NCBI RefSeq assembly: GCF_029952525.1
Contig: NZ_JASAOF010000005.1
Location: 62,001 to 126,000, forward strand
Origin: Saccharopolyspora ipomoeae
Lineage (GTDB): Bacteria > Actinomycetota > Actinomycetes > Mycobacteriales > Pseudonocardiaceae
DNA length: 64,000 nucleotides
Direction of reading: 5' to 3'
The notes under the pieces are model-generated. The model did not search any database, was not told the DNA's origin, and worked only from the letters and a program-made list of their open reading frames with translations. Positions 1 through 7,160 of the stretch are shown piece by piece. Both the position numbers and the translations under genes were made by a program. Position 1 is the stretch's first letter. Each line of letters starts with the position of its first letter.

Positions 1-650
1 GCAACGTCGCCAGCGACGCCGTCGTGGTGCTGCCGAACTCACCGCTGCAGTCGCGGGAACAGCTGCGCGGCAAGAAGATCGCGGTCGCGAAGGGCAGTTC
101 CGCGCACGGGCAGATCCTGCAGACCCTCGCCGCCGTCGGCCTCACCCCCGACGACGTCCAGCTCGTCTTCCTGCAGCCCGCCGACGCGCTGGGCGCGTTC
201 AAGCAGGGCGCGGTCGACGCCTGGGCGATCTGGGACCCCTACTTCGCCCAGATCCAGCTCGAATCCGGCGCACGGGTCATCGCCGACGGGCGTTCCGGAG
301 GCGCCAACGGCTACACCTTCCAGGTCGCGAGCACCGCCGCGCTGGCCGACGCCCGGCGAAACTCGGCGATCGCCGACTACCTGACCCGGCTGGCCAGGGC
401 GAACCGCTTCTCCGACGCCAACAGGGAAGTCCGCGCCCAAGCCTGGTCGCAGGACACCGGGCTGCCGATCGAGGTCACCCGCAAGGCCACCGAACTCGGC
501 CCCGACCTGCCGGTCCCGCTGGACGAGACCGTCATCCGGTCCGAGCAGGAACTCGCCGACGCCTTCGTCACCGCCGAGGAGATCCCGCGCAGGTTCACCT
601 TCGCCGACTTCGTCGACACCCGCTTCGCCACCCAGCTCGCCACCGCCTAA
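1..650 (+). CDS. ssuA: Aliphatic sulfonate ABC transporter substrate-binding protein, C-terminal part
   Basis: The reading frame is open from the window edge, so the start and the N-terminal lobe, including any lipoprotein signal, lie outside. The visible ~216 residues resemble the second lobe of SsuA/NrtA-type periplasmic-binding proteins: a GKKIAVAKGSSAHG segment, then an AVDAWAIWDPYFA segment typical of sulfonate/taurine binders. The protein would capture alkanesulfonates outside the membrane for an ABC importer. It ends 11 bp before ssuD, so the two are probably co-transcribed. Taurine or nitrate binding proteins are related, but the ssuD neighbour favours sulfonates. Confidence 0.85.
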   Translation, partial: NVASDAVVVLPNSPLQSREQLRGKKIAVAKGSSAHGQILQTLAAVGLTPDDVQLVFLQPADALGAFKQGAVDAWAIWDPYFAQIQLESGARVIADGRSGGANGYTFQVASTAALADARRNSAIADYLTRLARANRFSDANREVRAQAWSQDTGLPIEVTRKATELGPDLPVPLDETVIRSEQELADAFVTAEEIPRRFTFADFVDTRFATQLATA

Positions 651-661
651 GAGGAATCCCG

Positions 662-1807
662 ATGCCCATCACCACGCACTGGTTCCTGCCGACCCACGGC
701 GACGGCCGGTCCGTCGTGGACCGCCCGCACACCACGCCGACCGGGGCCGACACACCGCGCCGCCCCGACATCGACTACCTCGCCCAGGTCGCCCAGGCCG
801 TCGAGCACCTCGGCTTCACCGGCATGCTCACCCCCACCGGCAGCTGGTGCCAGGACGCCTGGATCACCACCGCCGCGCTGCTGGCCCGCACCAAGCGGAT
901 CAAGTTCCTGGTCGCGTTCCGGCCGGGCTCGCTGTCGCCCACGCTGGCGGCGCAGCTGGCCGCGACCTACCAGAAGGTCTCCGAGGGCCGCTTGCTGCTC
1001 AACATCGTCACCGGTGGTGAGTCCACCGAGCAGCAGCGCTACGGCGACTGGCTCGACCACGACGAGCGCTACGCGCGCACCGACGAGTTCCTGGCGGTGC
1101 TGCGCGGGATCTTCGCCGGGGAGCCCTTCGACTTCGACGGCGAGCACTACAGCGTGCGGGGCGCGACATCGTTCGAGGCGCCAGAACCCGCCCCGCCGCT
1201 GTACTTCGGCGGATCCTCGGACGCGGCGCTGCCGGTGGCCGCGCGCCGCGCCGACGTGCACCTGACCTGGGGCGAGCCGCCTGCAGCGGTGGGCCGCAAG
1301 GTGCAGCGGTTGCGCGAGCTGGCCGCCGAGGAAGGTCGCGAGCTGCGGTTCGGGCTGCGCGCGCACGTCATCACCCGCGACACCGGCGCGGACGCGTGGA
1401 GCACCGCGCAGCGGTTCCTGGAGCAGATGGACCCGGCCGACGTCGCGGCCTCCCAGGCCAAGATCGCCAAGACCGAGGCCGTCGGCCAGCGCAAGATCGC
1501 CGAGCTGCACGGCGGCGTGCTGCCCAGCAGCGCCCGCGACCTGGAGGTGCACCCGGGTCTGTGGGCCGGTGTCGGACTGCTGCGCGGCGGGGCCGGGACG
1601 GCGCTGGTGGGCAGTCACGCCGAGGTGGCCGATCTCATCGAGGAGTACCACGCGGTGGGCATCCAGGAGTTCGTGCTCTCCGGCTACCCGCACCTGGAGG
1701 AGGCGTACTGGTTCGGCGAGGGCGTGCACCCCGAGCTCGCCCGCCGCGGTCTGCGCGCGGCGACCGGCCCCGCCGCCGCGCGGGATCTGACCCCGGCACC
1801 GCACTGA
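662..1807 (+). CDS. ssuD: FMNH2-dependent alkanesulfonate monooxygenase
   Basis: A 381-residue luciferase-like monooxygenase, the same length as E. coli SsuD. It uses O2 and FMNH2, supplied by a separate reductase, to split alkanesulfonates into aldehyde and sulfite for sulfur nutrition. Family motifs are visible: WFLPTHGDG at the N-terminus, TGSWCQDAW with the conserved cysteine near residue 55, LHLTWGEPP-like substrate-side segment (here VHLTWGEPP), RFGLRAHVI with the active-site histidine, GVGLLRGGAGTALVG and SGYPHLEEAYW. The ATG is preceded by GAGGA. It follows ssuA by 11 bp. No SsuE-type reductase or permease is visible after it. Confidence 0.95.
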   Translation: MPITTHWFLPTHGDGRSVVDRPHTTPTGADTPRRPDIDYLAQVAQAVEHLGFTGMLTPTGSWCQDAWITTAALLARTKRIKFLVAFRPGSLSPTLAAQLAATYQKVSEGRLLLNIVTGGESTEQQRYGDWLDHDERYARTDEFLAVLRGIFAGEPFDFDGEHYSVRGATSFEAPEPAPPLYFGGSSDAALPVAARRADVHLTWGEPPAAVGRKVQRLRELAAEEGRELRFGLRAHVITRDTGADAWSTAQRFLEQMDPADVAASQAKIAKTEAVGQRKIAELHGGVLPSSARDLEVHPGLWAGVGLLRGGAGTALVGSHAEVADLIEEYHAVGIQEFVLSGYPHLEEAYWFGEGVHPELARRGLRAATGPAAARDLTPAPH

Positions 1808-1822
1808 CCTGCGAGAACAACT

Positions 1823-1849
1823 CGGCCCCAGCCTGCGAGGCTGGGGCCG
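1823..1849. terminator. Bidirectional hairpin between convergent genes
   Basis: CGGCCCCAGCC (1823-1833), a 5-nt loop, and its exact complement GGCTGGGGCCG (1839-1849). The 11-bp perfect stem lies between the ssuD stop and the stop of the opposing gene. There is no strong T-run, as is common in actinobacteria. Confidence 0.75.
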
Positions 1850-1856
1850 GGTTCTG

Positions 1857-2579
1857 TCAGTAGCGGTTGCCGCCGGGAGCAGGGCGCTGCGGCGGGCGAC
1901 CGCCGGGGCCACCGGGAGGGCCGGGACGACCCGGGCCCGGGGGCTGCGGGGGCTGGGCACCCGGGCGCCCCCCGCCGGGCGGCGGTGCGGCCGGCGGGTT
2001 GCCCTGCGGACGGCCCTGGTTCGGCGGCGCTCCGGGACGGCCCTGGCCGGGGGGCGCGGGACGGCCGCCCTGGTTCGGCGGCGGTCCCTGCGGGCGTCCC
2101 TGGCCGGGGGCTCCCTGCCTGCCCGCGCCGGGCTGCGGCTGACCGGGGCGACCCTGACCCGCTCCCGGTCGTCCCTGCTGCGGGCCGCCGGGACGGCCCT
2201 GGGCGGCACCGGGCCGGGCGCCGGGGCGTCCTGCGGGCGGCTGAGCGCCGCGCTCCGGGCGGGAGGTCTCCGCGCGGGAGGGCCTGCGGTCGTCGCGGTC
2301 GAAGTCCAGGTCGAAGTCGTCGTCATCGCGACGCCGGCGGCCGGGCATCCGCAGCGGGGCCTTGCCCGCGTTCTTGCGGCTGTTGATCCACAGGTCGAAG
2401 CCGAAGATCACCAGAGCGCCGATCAGCAGCATCAGGCCCAGCAACGGCACTTCCAGGACCAGCGCCGTCACCAGCGCGAGCACCAACATCGCGATGATCG
2501 GTACCCACGCGAACGGGTCGATCCGGTTCAGGATCGCGGAGATCCCACCGGAATCGTCGTGGTCCGCGTCACGTGCCAT
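1857..2579 (-). CDS. Proline/glycine-rich membrane protein, function unknown
   Basis: A 240-residue protein starting MARDADHDDS. The ATG at 2579 is preferred over a codon 18 nt upstream because GGAGAG sits just before it. Two hydrophobic segments at about residues 26-44 and 46-66 form a probable helical hairpin. A highly charged linker (RRRR followed by an Asp-rich stretch, about 77-95) and a ~140-residue tail of repeated GRPG/PQQG/GQGRP units follow. The tail is probably disordered and biased by local GC content. Similar small membrane proteins with Pro-rich tails are common in actinomycetes, without known function. The start and topology are fairly clear; the role is not. Confidence 0.6.
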   Translation of the reverse strand: MARDADHDDSGGISAILNRIDPFAWVPIIAMLVLALVTALVLEVPLLGLMLLIGALVIFGFDLWINSRKNAGKAPLRMPGRRRRDDDDFDLDFDRDDRRPSRAETSRPERGAQPPAGRPGARPGAAQGRPGGPQQGRPGAGQGRPGQPQPGAGRQGAPGQGRPQGPPPNQGGRPAPPGQGRPGAPPNQGRPQGNPPAAPPPGGGRPGAQPPQPPGPGRPGPPGGPGGRPPQRPAPGGNRY

Positions 2580-3201
2580 CGAGACTCTCCAACTCAACTC
2601 TGCGCCCGGCCGCGGAAGTGTACCGGAGAGTCACTTCCGGACCCGCGACCGTCACCCGCCGATGCGGGTCCGATCACGCCTTTTCTACGCCATCACCGAC
2701 CGGCCAGGCGGACCCGGACACCCCAGAACCCCACCCCGGCCGGACGCGGCGCGGGACGCTCGCCCCCGATGTCGCCGCCGCCCGCCGCTCGGACCGCGTC
2801 AAGATCATACTCACGGACCGGTTTCCCTTTGTTCACACCGGTGTCCGGACGCGATGACGCCGAGAACACCGGCGGCTGACCAGGCATTGCGCGTCCGCTT
2901 TTGTCGGCAGGGGCGCTTCCGGATGAGTTTCGGACCGGATAATTCATGAGTCCACTGTGGATCTATTACCAAATGGAACCCACTGTGTGAACACCTTGTT
3001 GATCACACGTTCCCGAAGTCGCCATCCTGGACACTTCGCTCAGTTACTCGATGTAACAAGGAGTTTCGCGCCCCGAACGCCGCTCACCAAGATCACTCCG
3101 GTGGCGCCGAAGCGGCAAGATCGTGGATACTATCGTGATCGCCCGTACCTTTCCGGTGGTCAAAAAGCCGGAGTCCGAAGTCAGATTGATCAGGGGCTGC
3201 G
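2580..3201. other. Long intergenic region upstream of the prenyltransferase/tryptophanase pair
   Basis: About 620 bp with no convincing gene. From about 2870 onward the base composition is clearly less GC-rich than the surrounding coding DNA, which fits a regulatory leader. A TACTAT -10-like hexamer at 3128-3133 lies about 65 nt before the prenyltransferase ATG, but no good -35 is visible. Open frames here lack ribosome-binding sites and recognisable sequence. Confidence 0.4.
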
Positions 3202-4266
3202 ATGAGCACAGCCGACGAGACACTCGGCGAACTGACGAAAAGGCAGTTGGAAAACCTCTGCCGAGCAGTCGGAATAGACCAGGACGACCCCGCGCGATTA
3301 CTCGGTGAAGTGCTGGGAGCGGCCCGCGACCGGCCCCTGGCCAGCCCTCCGCTGTGGCCGTCGGACATCGCCGACGACGCCACCCCCGTAGAGTTCTCCG
3401 TCCAGGTCAGCGACGGCGGCGACCGCCACCTGCGGATCCTCGCCGAAACCCTGCCCGCCGCCCCCTCACCCGCCGCGAACCTGCGGGCCGCGAAGGACCT
3501 CGTCGCCGCCCTCGCCGAGCGCTACGACCTGCCGCTGGACCGGTTGCGCGCCGTCGAGGACCTGTTCAGCCCGGACGAACCGCAGGGCAAGTTCTCCTGG
3601 TGGTTCTCCTTCATCTTCGACGCCGCGGGCCGCCCCAAGTTCAAGATCTACTTCAACCCCGACGTGCGCGGGCGGGACCGGGCCGAGGAGCTGGTCGAGG
3701 AGGCCTTCACCCGCCTCGGCCTCGACGGCGCCCACCTGACCGTCTCCGACTACGCACTGCGACGTCCCGCCGACCGGCTCACGTTCTTCGCCCTCGACCT
3801 GGACCGCAGCCCGGAGTCGCGCGTCAAGATCTACGTCTCGCAGCACGACGCGGGCATCGCCGAGGTCCAGCACGCCGCCTCCGCCGTCCCCGGCATCGAC
3901 CACGGCCAGGTCGGCGACTTCTGCCGGCTGCTGGCGCCGGGCACCGAGCGCTTCGCGGGCAGGCCGCTGGTGTCGAGCTACTCGTTCGTGCAGGGCGACC
4001 GCGAGAAGCCCAGCAACTACAGCCTCTACCTGCCGCTGCGCGACTACGTCCCGGACGACTCGGTGGCCCGCGAGCGGGTCCGCAGGCACCTGCGCGCCCG
4101 CCGCGTCGACCCCGCGATGCTCGACGAGGTCATCGGCGCGCTCACCGACCGCGACCTGGCCGCCCAGGCCGGAATGCTCGCCCACGTCTCCCTCCGCCTG
4201 AGCCCGGACCGGACCGGAACCACCGTCTACGCCTCGTCGGAGGCCTACGGCGGCACGAAGAACTGA
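3202..4266 (+). CDS. DMATS-type aromatic (indole) prenyltransferase 1
   Basis: A 354-residue soluble ABBA-fold prenyltransferase of the bacterial DMATS/CymD type, which transfers dimethylallyl from DMAPP to an indole ring. The family's beta-strand motifs that carry pyrophosphate-binding basic residues and the tyrosine shield are present: KFKIYFNP (about 146-153), RVKIYVS (about 207-213) and YSLYLPL (about 273-279). No DDxxD motif exists, as expected. It is followed 19 bp later by a tryptophanase. In known actinobacterial examples (IptA-type) this pairing gives 6-dimethylallyl-tryptophan, then 6-dimethylallylindole. The class is clear; the substrate and the carbon prenylated are inferred from context. 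The ATG follows AGGGG. Confidence 0.87.
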   Translation: MSTADETLGELTKRQLENLCRAVGIDQDDPARLLGEVLGAARDRPLASPPLWPSDIADDATPVEFSVQVSDGGDRHLRILAETLPAAPSPAANLRAAKDLVAALAERYDLPLDRLRAVEDLFSPDEPQGKFSWWFSFIFDAAGRPKFKIYFNPDVRGRDRAEELVEEAFTRLGLDGAHLTVSDYALRRPADRLTFFALDLDRSPESRVKIYVSQHDAGIAEVQHAASAVPGIDHGQVGDFCRLLAPGTERFAGRPLVSSYSFVQGDREKPSNYSLYLPLRDYVPDDSVARERVRRHLRARRVDPAMLDEVIGALTDRDLAAQAGMLAHVSLRLSPDRTGTTVYASSEAYGGTKN

Positions 4267-4285
4267 CCCGAGGAGCACATCCCGC

Positions 4286-5659
4286 ATGCCGCACTTACGC
4301 CCGTACGTCTCCGCCGTCGTGCGCCCGATCCCGATCACCACGCGGGAGCAGCGCGTCGAGGAGCTGGATCGCGCCGGGCACAACCCGTTCAACCTGCCCG
4401 CGGACAAGGTGAGCATCGACCTGCTGTCGGACTCCGGGACCGGTGCGGTCTCGATCGACCAGCAGGCCTGGGCGCAGCGCGGCGACGAGCGCTACGCGGG
4501 CGCCGAGTCGTTCTACCGCTACCGCGAGGCGCTGCGGGAGGTCGTGCCCTACGAGCACCTGCTTCCGGTGCACCAGGGGCGCGCCGCCGAGCGCGTGCTG
4601 TTCACCGCCCTGCTCGGCGAGGGCCGGATCAGCCTGAGCAACACGCACTTCGACACCACCCGCGCCAACGTGGAGCGGCTCGGCTCGGAGGCGCGCGACC
4701 TGCCGAGCCCGGAGCTGTTCGACCTCGACGCCGAGCACCCGTTCAAGGGCGACATCGACGTCTCCGCCGTCCGCCAGGTCCTCGACGGGCCCGACGGCGA
4801 GCGGGTCGGGCAGATCCTGATGACCATCACCAACAACGGCGGCGGCGGGCAACCGGTGTCGATGGCCAACCTCAAGGAGGTCAGCGCGCTGGCGCGCGAG
4901 CGCGGCGTGCCGCTGATCCTCGACGCCGCGCGGTTCGCCGAGAACGCCTGGCTGGTCATCCGCCGCGAACCCGGCTACCAGGACAAGACCCCGCTGGAGG
5001 TCGCGCGGGAGGCCTTCGAACTCGCCGACGGAGCCGTGGCCAGCCTGAAGAAGGACGGTCTGTCGCCGGAGGGCGCGTTCATCGGCGTCAACGACGCCGA
5101 GCTCGCCGACCGCTGCGAGGTCGACATCATCGCCACCGAGGGCTTCCGCACCTACGGCGGCCTCACCGGCTCGACGCTGGAGCAGCTGGCGCAGGGACTG
5201 CGGGAGGTCGTCACGCCCGCCTACCTCGCCGACCGCGAGCACGAGGCCGCCTACCTGGCCGACCGCGCGCACCAGGCGGGGGTGGGCACCATCCGCCCGT
5301 CGGGCCTGCACGGGGTGTACCTCAACGCCGGGCGGCTGCTGCCGCACCTGGGCCCGGCGCAGTTCCCGGGCCACGCGCTGGCCTGCGCGCTGTACCGGGA
5401 GGGCGGCATCCGCTGCGCCGAGCTGGGGTCGCTGTACCTCGGCACGCTGGACGAGAACGCCGAGCTGACCTCGCCCGCGCCGTTCGAGCTGGTGCGCCTG
5501 GCGCTGCCGCGCCGGGTCTACGACCACAGCCACCTGGAGTACGTGGGCGAGATCCTGGCCGAGATCGCCAAGGACCCCGAATCGGTGCCCGGCTACCGGA
5601 TCACCGAGAACCCGCCGATCCTGCGGCACTTCCGCTGCCGGACGGCGCCGCTGAGCTGA
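4286..5659 (+). CDS. tnaA: Tryptophanase (L-tryptophan indole-lyase)
   Basis: A 457-residue PLP enzyme of the tryptophanase/tyrosine phenol-lyase family, close to the usual length. It splits tryptophan (or a prenylated tryptophan) into indole, pyruvate and ammonia. Visible motifs are NPFNLPADKVSIDLLSDSGT near the N-terminus, the NNGGGGQPVSMANL loop, DAARFAENAW, and the PLP site SLKKDG, where Lys256 should form the Schiff base. A good RBS (GAGGAG) lies before the ATG. It is the second gene of a two-gene operon with prenyltransferase 1. Tyrosine phenol-lyase is the main alternative, but the prenyltransferase partner points to an indole substrate. A strong hairpin follows the stop. Confidence 0.9.
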   Translation: MPHLRPYVSAVVRPIPITTREQRVEELDRAGHNPFNLPADKVSIDLLSDSGTGAVSIDQQAWAQRGDERYAGAESFYRYREALREVVPYEHLLPVHQGRAAERVLFTALLGEGRISLSNTHFDTTRANVERLGSEARDLPSPELFDLDAEHPFKGDIDVSAVRQVLDGPDGERVGQILMTITNNGGGGQPVSMANLKEVSALARERGVPLILDAARFAENAWLVIRREPGYQDKTPLEVAREAFELADGAVASLKKDGLSPEGAFIGVNDAELADRCEVDIIATEGFRTYGGLTGSTLEQLAQGLREVVTPAYLADREHEAAYLADRAHQAGVGTIRPSGLHGVYLNAGRLLPHLGPAQFPGHALACALYREGGIRCAELGSLYLGTLDENAELTSPAPFELVRLALPRRVYDHSHLEYVGEILAEIAKDPESVPGYRITENPPILRHFRCRTAPLS

Positions 5660-5667
5660 AACCCGTT

Positions 5668-5695
5668 CCCGGGTGCCCTCTTCCGGGCACCCGGG
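5668..5695. terminator. Bidirectional hairpin between tnaA and conservon 1
   Basis: CCCGGGTGCCC (5668-5678) and GGGCACCCGGG (5685-5695) form a perfect 11-bp stem with a 6-nt loop, 8 nt after the tnaA stop and 6 nt beyond the opposing cvnD stop. Confidence 0.8.
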
Positions 5696-5701
5696 CAACG
5701 C

Positions 5702-6358
5702 TCACGCCAGTTCGGACGGCGTCCGGTCGATGGCGTGCCGCACGAGGGTGACCAGCGCGTTCTTGCACAGCGCGCGGTCCCGCGCGTCGCAGATGACGAT
5801 CGGCACCTCGGGCGGGATCACCAGCGCGTCCCGCACTTCCTCGGGTTCGTACCGGTAGCCGTCGTCGAAGATGTTGACCGCCACCACGAACGGGATGCCG
5901 CGACGCTCGAAGAAGTCCACGGAGGCGAACGCCTCCTGCAGCTTGCGCGTGTCCACCAGCACCACGGCGCCGACCGCGCCCAGAGCCAGGTCGTTCCACA
6001 GGGGCCAGAACCGGTTCTGGCCCGGTGCGCCGAACAGGTACAGCACCACCTCGTCGGAGATGGTGATGCGCCCGAAGTCCAGCGCGACGGTGGTGGTCTC
6101 CTTGCGCTCGACACCGCTGAGATCGTCGATGCCCTCGCTGGCGACCGTCATCTCCTCTTCGGTGGTCAGCGGTGGGATCTCGCTGACCGCGCCGACCATC
6201 GTCGTCTTCCCGACGCCGAAACCGCCCGCCACCACCAGTTTCACGGGTATCGGGGCGGGGTTGGCACCCTCGTCCCCCTCGCTCCGGCCGGACCGCGCCG
6301 GAACGGCCTGATCGGCCCCGGCCCGCGCGTCGGCCACCCTAGAGTCTGCAAAGCCCAC
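5702..6358 (-). CDS. cvnD: Conservon 1 GTPase-like protein CvnD
   Basis: A 218-residue Ras-like GTP/ATP-binding protein of the conservon family. It shows a P-loop GGFGVGKTT, DFGRI (switch region), PGQNRFW and the guanine-specificity-like VAVNIFDD. The GTG at 6358 overlaps the end of cvnC by 20 nt, the usual conservon arrangement, with GGAGCAG upstream. In Streptomyces, CvnD associates at the membrane with CvnA (sensor), CvnB (roadblock) and CvnC (DUF742), as a G-protein-like signalling complex linked to development and secondary metabolism. It is the last of four minus-strand genes; no P450 (cvnE) follows. Confidence 0.92.
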   Translation of the reverse strand: MGFADSRVADARAGADQAVPARSGRSEGDEGANPAPIPVKLVVAGGFGVGKTTMVGAVSEIPPLTTEEEMTVASEGIDDLSGVERKETTTVALDFGRITISDEVVLYLFGAPGQNRFWPLWNDLALGAVGAVVLVDTRKLQEAFASVDFFERRGIPFVVAVNIFDDGYRYEPEEVRDALVIPPEVPIVICDARDRALCKNALVTLVRHAIDRTPSELA

Positions 6359-6704
6359 GGTACACCTGCTCCAAGATCTCTCTGCTGACTTCGCTCCGAG
6401 GCGTGCGCACGAAGACGGCACCGTGATCGAGCAGGTCGCCGCACAGGACCCGGACCACGCCCATCGGCTGTCCCAGAGCGACGGCGAGCTCCGCGAGCGA
6501 GACGGGGCGGTGGCACGCCTCCAGGATCGCGCGGTGCTCGGGCGTGAGCTCCAGCCTCGGTGCTTCCGGCCGCGGCTCGACGGTGACGACCTGGGTCGCG
6601 GTGTCGAGCCGGTGGTGCTTGTGCTGCCCAGGTGTCCGGCCGCGCGTGATCGTGTACGGCCGGACCATCGGTCCGGCTTCATCGTCGTACCACGCCTCGT
6701 CCAC
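6339..6704 (-). CDS. cvnC: Conservon 1 DUF742 protein CvnC
   Basis: A 121-residue DUF742 protein. The GTG at 6704 is chosen because GGAGAGGA lies 7 nt upstream and the start falls 2 nt after the cvnB stop; the open frame extends further but overlaps cvnB. The core has the family's RPYTITRGRT segment and a winged-helix-like C-terminal half (SLAELAVALGQPMGVVRVLCGDL). It is a partner of CvnA/B/D with a proposed adaptor role. The last codons overlap the cvnD start. Confidence 0.9.
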   Translation of the reverse strand: MDEAWYDDEAGPMVRPYTITRGRTPGQHKHHRLDTATQVVTVEPRPEAPRLELTPEHRAILEACHRPVSLAELAVALGQPMGVVRVLCGDLLDHGAVFVRTPRSEVSREILEQVYRGLCRL

Positions 6705-6706
6705 TG

Positions 6707-7123
6707 TCAGGTCCTCTCCGCCGCCAAACCGTGCAGCTCTCGCGGCGCCGCCGACAGGAACGAACCGACGCGGGTGATCAGGCGGCCCATCTCGTAGGCC
6801 ACCAGCTCGATGTCGGTGTCCGCCGCCGACAGCACGGCCAGGCACGCGCCGCTGCCCGCCGCCGAGACGAAGAGGAACCCGTGCTCCATCTCGACGTGCG
6901 TCTGCGCGACCTGGCCCCGGCCGAAGTCCTTGCTCACGCCCTTGCCGATGCTGCGCATGCTGGACGCCGCCGCGGCGAGCTTGTCACCGGCGTCCCGGTC
7001 CAGCCCCGCGGACTTGGCGATGACCAGGCCGTCGTTGGACAGCACCACCGCGTGATCGGCGCCGTGCACGCCCTGCACGAAATCGTCCAGCAGCCAACTC
7101 AGTTTCGAAGCCGTCTCGGTCAT
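6707..7123 (-). CDS. cvnB: Conservon 1 roadblock/LC7 protein CvnB
   Basis: A roadblock/LC7-fold protein of 138 residues from the ATG at 7123 (MTETASKLSW); a GTG two codons upstream is the alternative. AGGTGAGG lies just before it. Typical family segments are SWLLDDFVQGVHGADHAVVLSNDGLVIA, then MRSIGKGV and the FLFVSAAGSGACLAVLS strand. Roadblock proteins act as regulatory platforms or GAP-like partners of small GTPases, here CvnD. It lies 37 bp after cvnA. Confidence 0.92.
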   Translation of the reverse strand: MTETASKLSWLLDDFVQGVHGADHAVVLSNDGLVIAKSAGLDRDAGDKLAAAASSMRSIGKGVSKDFGRGQVAQTHVEMEHGFLFVSAAGSGACLAVLSAADTDIELVAYEMGRLITRVGSFLSAAPRELHGLAAERT

Positions 7124-7160
7124 GCCCACCTCACCTGCACTTGCTTGTCGTCTGGTCTGC

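Noticed and set aside
2693-2947. An 84-codon minus-strand frame in the intergenic region before prenyltransferase 1
   Set aside because: No ribosome-binding site, no recognisable domain, and AT-rich start region; more likely non-coding.
3123-3308. A short frame starting near the -10-like site, considered as a tryptophan leader peptide
   Set aside because: The translation has no tryptophan codons, overlaps the prenyltransferase start in another frame and lacks a ribosome-binding site.
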